A stretch of 64,000 nt of DNA from Aurantiacibacter zhengii (GTDB lineage Bacteria; Pseudomonadota; Alphaproteobacteria; Sphingomonadales; Sphingomonadaceae), in the NCBI RefSeq assembly GCF_003584125.1, contig NZ_QXFL01000004.1, positions 1 to 64,000 of the forward strand, written 5' to 3'. The notes under the pieces were generated by a model, which searched no databases, was not told where the DNA came from, and saw only the letters and a program-made list of their open reading frames with translations. The position numbers and the translations under genes are program-made. Every line of letters begins with the position of its first letter. Within the stretch, counting starts at the first letter, position 1. Below, one piece after another: positions 62,943-64,000 of the stretch.

Positions 62943-62966
62943 ACTGGCTAACTAACTGGCTAACTA
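62943..62966. repeat. two tandem copies of a 12-base repeat
   Basis: ACTGGCTAACTA occurs twice without spacing, overlapping the TAG stop of the oxidoreductase gene. The second copy supplies the stop on the minus strand. It is small and may be replication slippage. Confidence 0.6.
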
Positions 62967-63986
62967 AAGGGCGACGGTCTTGCCCTCGGCGGAACTGCGC
63001 AATCCGGCGTCGAGGACTTCCATCACGGCGAGAGCTTGCGAAGCCGGTACGGGATTGGCGTCCTTGCCGCACAAGGCGGCCTCCAGCGCTTTCCAGAAGG
63101 CAGCGTAGTCGCCGCGTTCGTTCGCTGGCTGGATAGATTCCCGCTCGTCACCAAAGGTCAGCAGTCCTTCCCGCGGATCGCGCCCAAAGTCTTCATCCCG
63201 CGGCAAGGCGCCAGCGATAAGGGCTGGCTCCTGCGTATCCATGCCGTGCTTTATCCAGCTGCCACCGGTGCCGTGAACGATGAAGCGGAGATCGTGGCTG
63301 GCCGCCATCTTAGTCGAATGCAGGATGGCGCGCATCGCGGGGTAGTGGAGGACCACGTGAAACCAGTCGGGCGCCTGCGCCCCGGCTCGCATTGTGGCGA
63401 TATCCGCCGTGACCGCTTGCGGCCTTCCGAACAGCGCGATCGCCTGGTCGATCAGGTGCGGCCCCAGGTCCTGCCACGATCCCCCGTCGCGCTGCTCTTT
63501 CCATACCTCCGCGACATCGGGGCGCCAGCGGTCGAAATGGCTTTCGAAATGCACCACATCGCCCAGTTCCCCTGCATCAAGCAGGCGGCGCAGCGTGAGG
63601 AAGTCGGCATCCCAGCGGCGGTTCTGGAATACCGTGAGCAGGCGGCCCTGTTCCTCTGCCACTTCGGATACCCGGCGCGCATCGGCGAGACTGGTGGCGA
63701 AGGGCTTGTCCACCAGCACATGCTTGCCCGCCTGAAGAGCAGCTATCGCGTGCTCTCCATGAAGGTGATCCGGGCTGGAGACGACCACGAGGGCGATCCC
63801 CTCGTCCCGCAGGAGATCGTCGACGGTGGGCATCACGGCGACTTCGGGATGATGCGCCTGCACCTTGGCAGGGTCGCTCGACACCACGGCCCGCAGCGCC
63901 AGGCCCGGAGTGTGCTGGATGAAAGGCGCATGGAAAACCCTTCCGCCGAGACCGAAGCCGATAAGGCCGACACCGATTTCGCTCAT
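62964..63986 (-). CDS. Gfo/Idh/MocA-family oxidoreductase
   Basis: A 340-residue NAD(P)-dependent sugar or inositol-type dehydrogenase. The Rossmann motif is GLIGFGLGGRVFH near residue 8, with the family lysine in VDKPFATSLADA at about 95 and the C-terminal domain GGSWQDLGPHLIDQAI. The gene is complete, with GGGAG before the ATG. Substrate unknown. It is convergent on the DUF1989 gene. Confidence 0.9.
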   Translation of the reverse strand: MSEIGVGLIGFGLGGRVFHAPFIQHTPGLALRAVVSSDPAKVQAHHPEVAVMPTVDDLLRDEGIALVVVSSPDHLHGEHAIAALQAGKHVLVDKPFATSLADARRVSEVAEEQGRLLTVFQNRRWDADFLTLRRLLDAGELGDVVHFESHFDRWRPDVAEVWKEQRDGGSWQDLGPHLIDQAIALFGRPQAVTADIATMRAGAQAPDWFHVVLHYPAMRAILHSTKMAASHDLRFIVHGTGGSWIKHGMDTQEPALIAGALPRDEDFGRDPREGLLTFGDERESIQPANERGDYAAFWKALEAALCGKDANPVPASQALAVMEVLDAGLRSSAEGKTVAL

Positions 63987-64000
63987 TGCGCTTGCTCCCG

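Overview
The window is a GC-rich alphaproteobacterial chromosome segment that carries an almost complete bacteriochlorophyll a photosynthesis gene cluster. It has only the O2-dependent cyclase (AcsF, no BchE), no LH2 genes, CrtCDF without CrtEBI, a cbb3 oxidase operon next to an FnrL-type regulator, and the gene order bchIDO-crtCDF-bchCXYZ-pufBALMC facing tspO-bchP-bchG-ppsR-aerR-bchFNBHLM-lhaA-puhABC-acsF-puhE-hemA. That combination points to an aerobic anoxygenic phototroph of the Sphingomonadales (Erythrobacter/Porphyrobacter type). This is inferred from gene content and order, not from a database search.

Region 1 (1-12.8 kb), respiration and haem: the 3' part of acetyl-CoA synthetase; hemN; a minus-strand operon ccoN-O-Q-P-G-H-I-S plus a 77-aa cysteine-containing protein; ompW; fnrL. 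FNR-type boxes lie upstream of ccoN and hemN, and a weaker one lies toward ompW.

Region 2 (12.9-51.5 kb), photosynthesis: bchIDO and a small membrane protein; crtC and crtD on the minus strand, divergent from crtF; bchCXYZ; pufB, A, L, M, C; then in the opposite direction an 82-aa membrane protein, tspO, bchP, a PucC-family transporter, bchG, ppsR and aerR. The long plus-strand superoperon bchF-N-B-H-L-M-lhaA-puhA-B-C-(95-aa protein)-acsF-puhE-hemA follows and ends at a clear rho-independent terminator. A lipoprotein cytochrome c lies just beyond. Most neighbouring genes overlap by ATGA or GTGA. PpsR-type operators (TGT-N12-ACA or one mismatch) sit at the crtD/crtF, bchC, bchG and aerR/bchF promoters, and PpsR and AerR are encoded between the last two. 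FnrL and PpsR/AerR thus appear to join oxygen sensing, terminal oxidase supply, tetrapyrrole synthesis and reaction-centre production.

Region 3 (51.7-64 kb), accessory: an SDR / zinc alcohol dehydrogenase / SRPBCC operon; a fused sucrose-phosphate synthase-phosphatase followed by three glycosyltransferases; a Crp/Fnr-family regulator coupled to a sulfotransferase; a YqcI/YcgG-family protein (the family of the haem-dependent guanidine N-hydroxylase GntA) coupled to a DUF1989 protein; and a Gfo/Idh/MocA oxidoreductase. This is the least ordinary part of the window and the best place to look for undescribed biochemistry. No tRNA, rRNA, CRISPR array, insertion sequence or phage gene was recognised, and no gene-free stretch exceeds about 300 bases.
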